Positions 12,658 through 12,929 of a DNA stretch of 12,929 bases are shown in pieces; positions within the stretch are counted from its first letter, which is position 1; each line of letters opens with the position of its first letter. The DNA comes from JAUSFM01 sp964343705. Its GTDB lineage: Archaea > Nanobdellota > Nanobdellia > Woesearchaeales > UBA12501. Under the pieces are notes generated by a model. That model was not told the DNA's origin, searched no databases, and worked only from the letters and a program-made list of their open reading frames with translations. The DNA lies in contig CAYFJX010000021.1 of NCBI GenBank assembly GCA_964343705.1, forward strand, positions 1 to 12,929, read 5' to 3'. The position numbers and the translations under genes are program-made.

Positions 12658-12929
12658 ATGGTATTACATGACATGCGTGGGAAACAAATAGAGGGAGCAG
12701 ATGGATACCTATGTATACGAGGTACTGACGAAATACCAGAACAAACAATCATTGATACAAAAGATGCGGAGGGAAGCAATATGACAGATGATGAATTAAG
12801 CGGAAGTGGCAGTGAAGATTATGGTTCTTTAGACAGTGAATGGGATCGAATTAGTCAAGAGATAGCAACAGAAGATGCACAAGGTGGATCAGAAACAGCA
12901 AGTGCTGGTTACACTACTCGCACAGCTGA
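12658..12929 (+). CDS. Acidic hypothetical protein, 5' part
   Basis: The frame is open from the ATG at 12658 to the window end (90 codons, no stop), so the gene continues to the right. The visible part starts MVLHDMRGKQIEGADGYLCI, then becomes very acidic and Ser/Gly/Asp/Glu-rich from about residue 24 to 85, with the look of a disordered region. It has no membrane segment so far and no recognised family. An in-frame ATG at 12781 exists, but the TATA spacing of the shared promoter points to 12658. Because it carries the same promoter element as the PBP and the 487-aa gene, it is probably controlled with them. Confidence 0.65.
   Translation, partial: MVLHDMRGKQIEGADGYLCIRGTDEIPEQTIIDTKDAEGSNMTDDELSGSGSEDYGSLDSEWDRISQEIATEDAQGGSETASAGYTTRTA

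Noticed and set aside
1..12929. CRISPR arrays, insertion sequences, transposase or integrase genes, defence islands
   Set aside because: No regularly spaced repeats, terminal inverted repeats or mobile-element proteins were seen. HicAB is the only defence- or stress-type module.
1..12929. CPR bacterial origin (these also carry form III-like RuBisCO and PBPs)
   Set aside because: The BHB tRNA intron and TATA boxes at about 26 bases before leaderless ATGs fit archaea much better. Not fully excluded without ribosomal markers.

Overview
The window looks like part of an archaeal chromosome, probably from a small-genome DPANN-type lineage (Woesearchaeota or Pacearchaeota-like). That placement is inferred. 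The sequence evidence is: (1) a tRNA gene interrupted in its T-loop by a 29-nt intron that folds into a bulge-helix-bulge splicing motif and has no encoded CCA; (2) A/T-rich TATA boxes centred about 26-27 bases before the ATG of most transcription units, which is the archaeal leaderless layout; (3) good Shine-Dalgarno sites mainly on operon-internal genes; (4) an archaeal-type form III RuBisCO.

Layout: the left end holds the 3' part of a RuBisCO large-subunit gene (1-795), convergent with a hicB-hicA toxin-antitoxin pair (803-1248, minus). A 237-bp spacer follows, with a hairpin/T-run and a decayed fragment of a tRNA, then an intron-containing tRNA-Leu(CAG) at 1486-1602. Next, on the minus strand, come a small alpha/beta hydrolase, an unrecognised 170-aa protein, a secreted 391-aa protein with beta-barrel-like sequence, and a family II inorganic pyrophosphatase. 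The pyrophosphatase is divergent from a TSUP (TauE/SafE-type) membrane transporter.

The right half (6020-12929) is an envelope locus. A Tat-type lipoprotein with a lytic transglycosylase domain (minus) is divergent from a complete class A penicillin-binding protein (plus; GT51 glycosyltransferase plus transpeptidase, all signature catalytic residues kept). After it come two single-pass membrane proteins with large outside domains, a cytosolic coiled-coil protein, and the start of an acidic protein that runs off the window. The PBP gene, the 487-aa membrane protein gene and the last gene share a nearly identical 21-bp promoter element at the same distance from their ATGs, so they are probably one co-regulated set.

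The most unusual content is this bacterial-type murein synthase and murein lyase pair under archaeal promoters, embedded with unrecognised bitopic proteins. It suggests either an archaeon that makes or remodels a peptidoglycan-like wall, or one that acts on the wall of a bacterial partner. The window contains no lipid II precursor genes, so the substrate cannot be told from this sequence.
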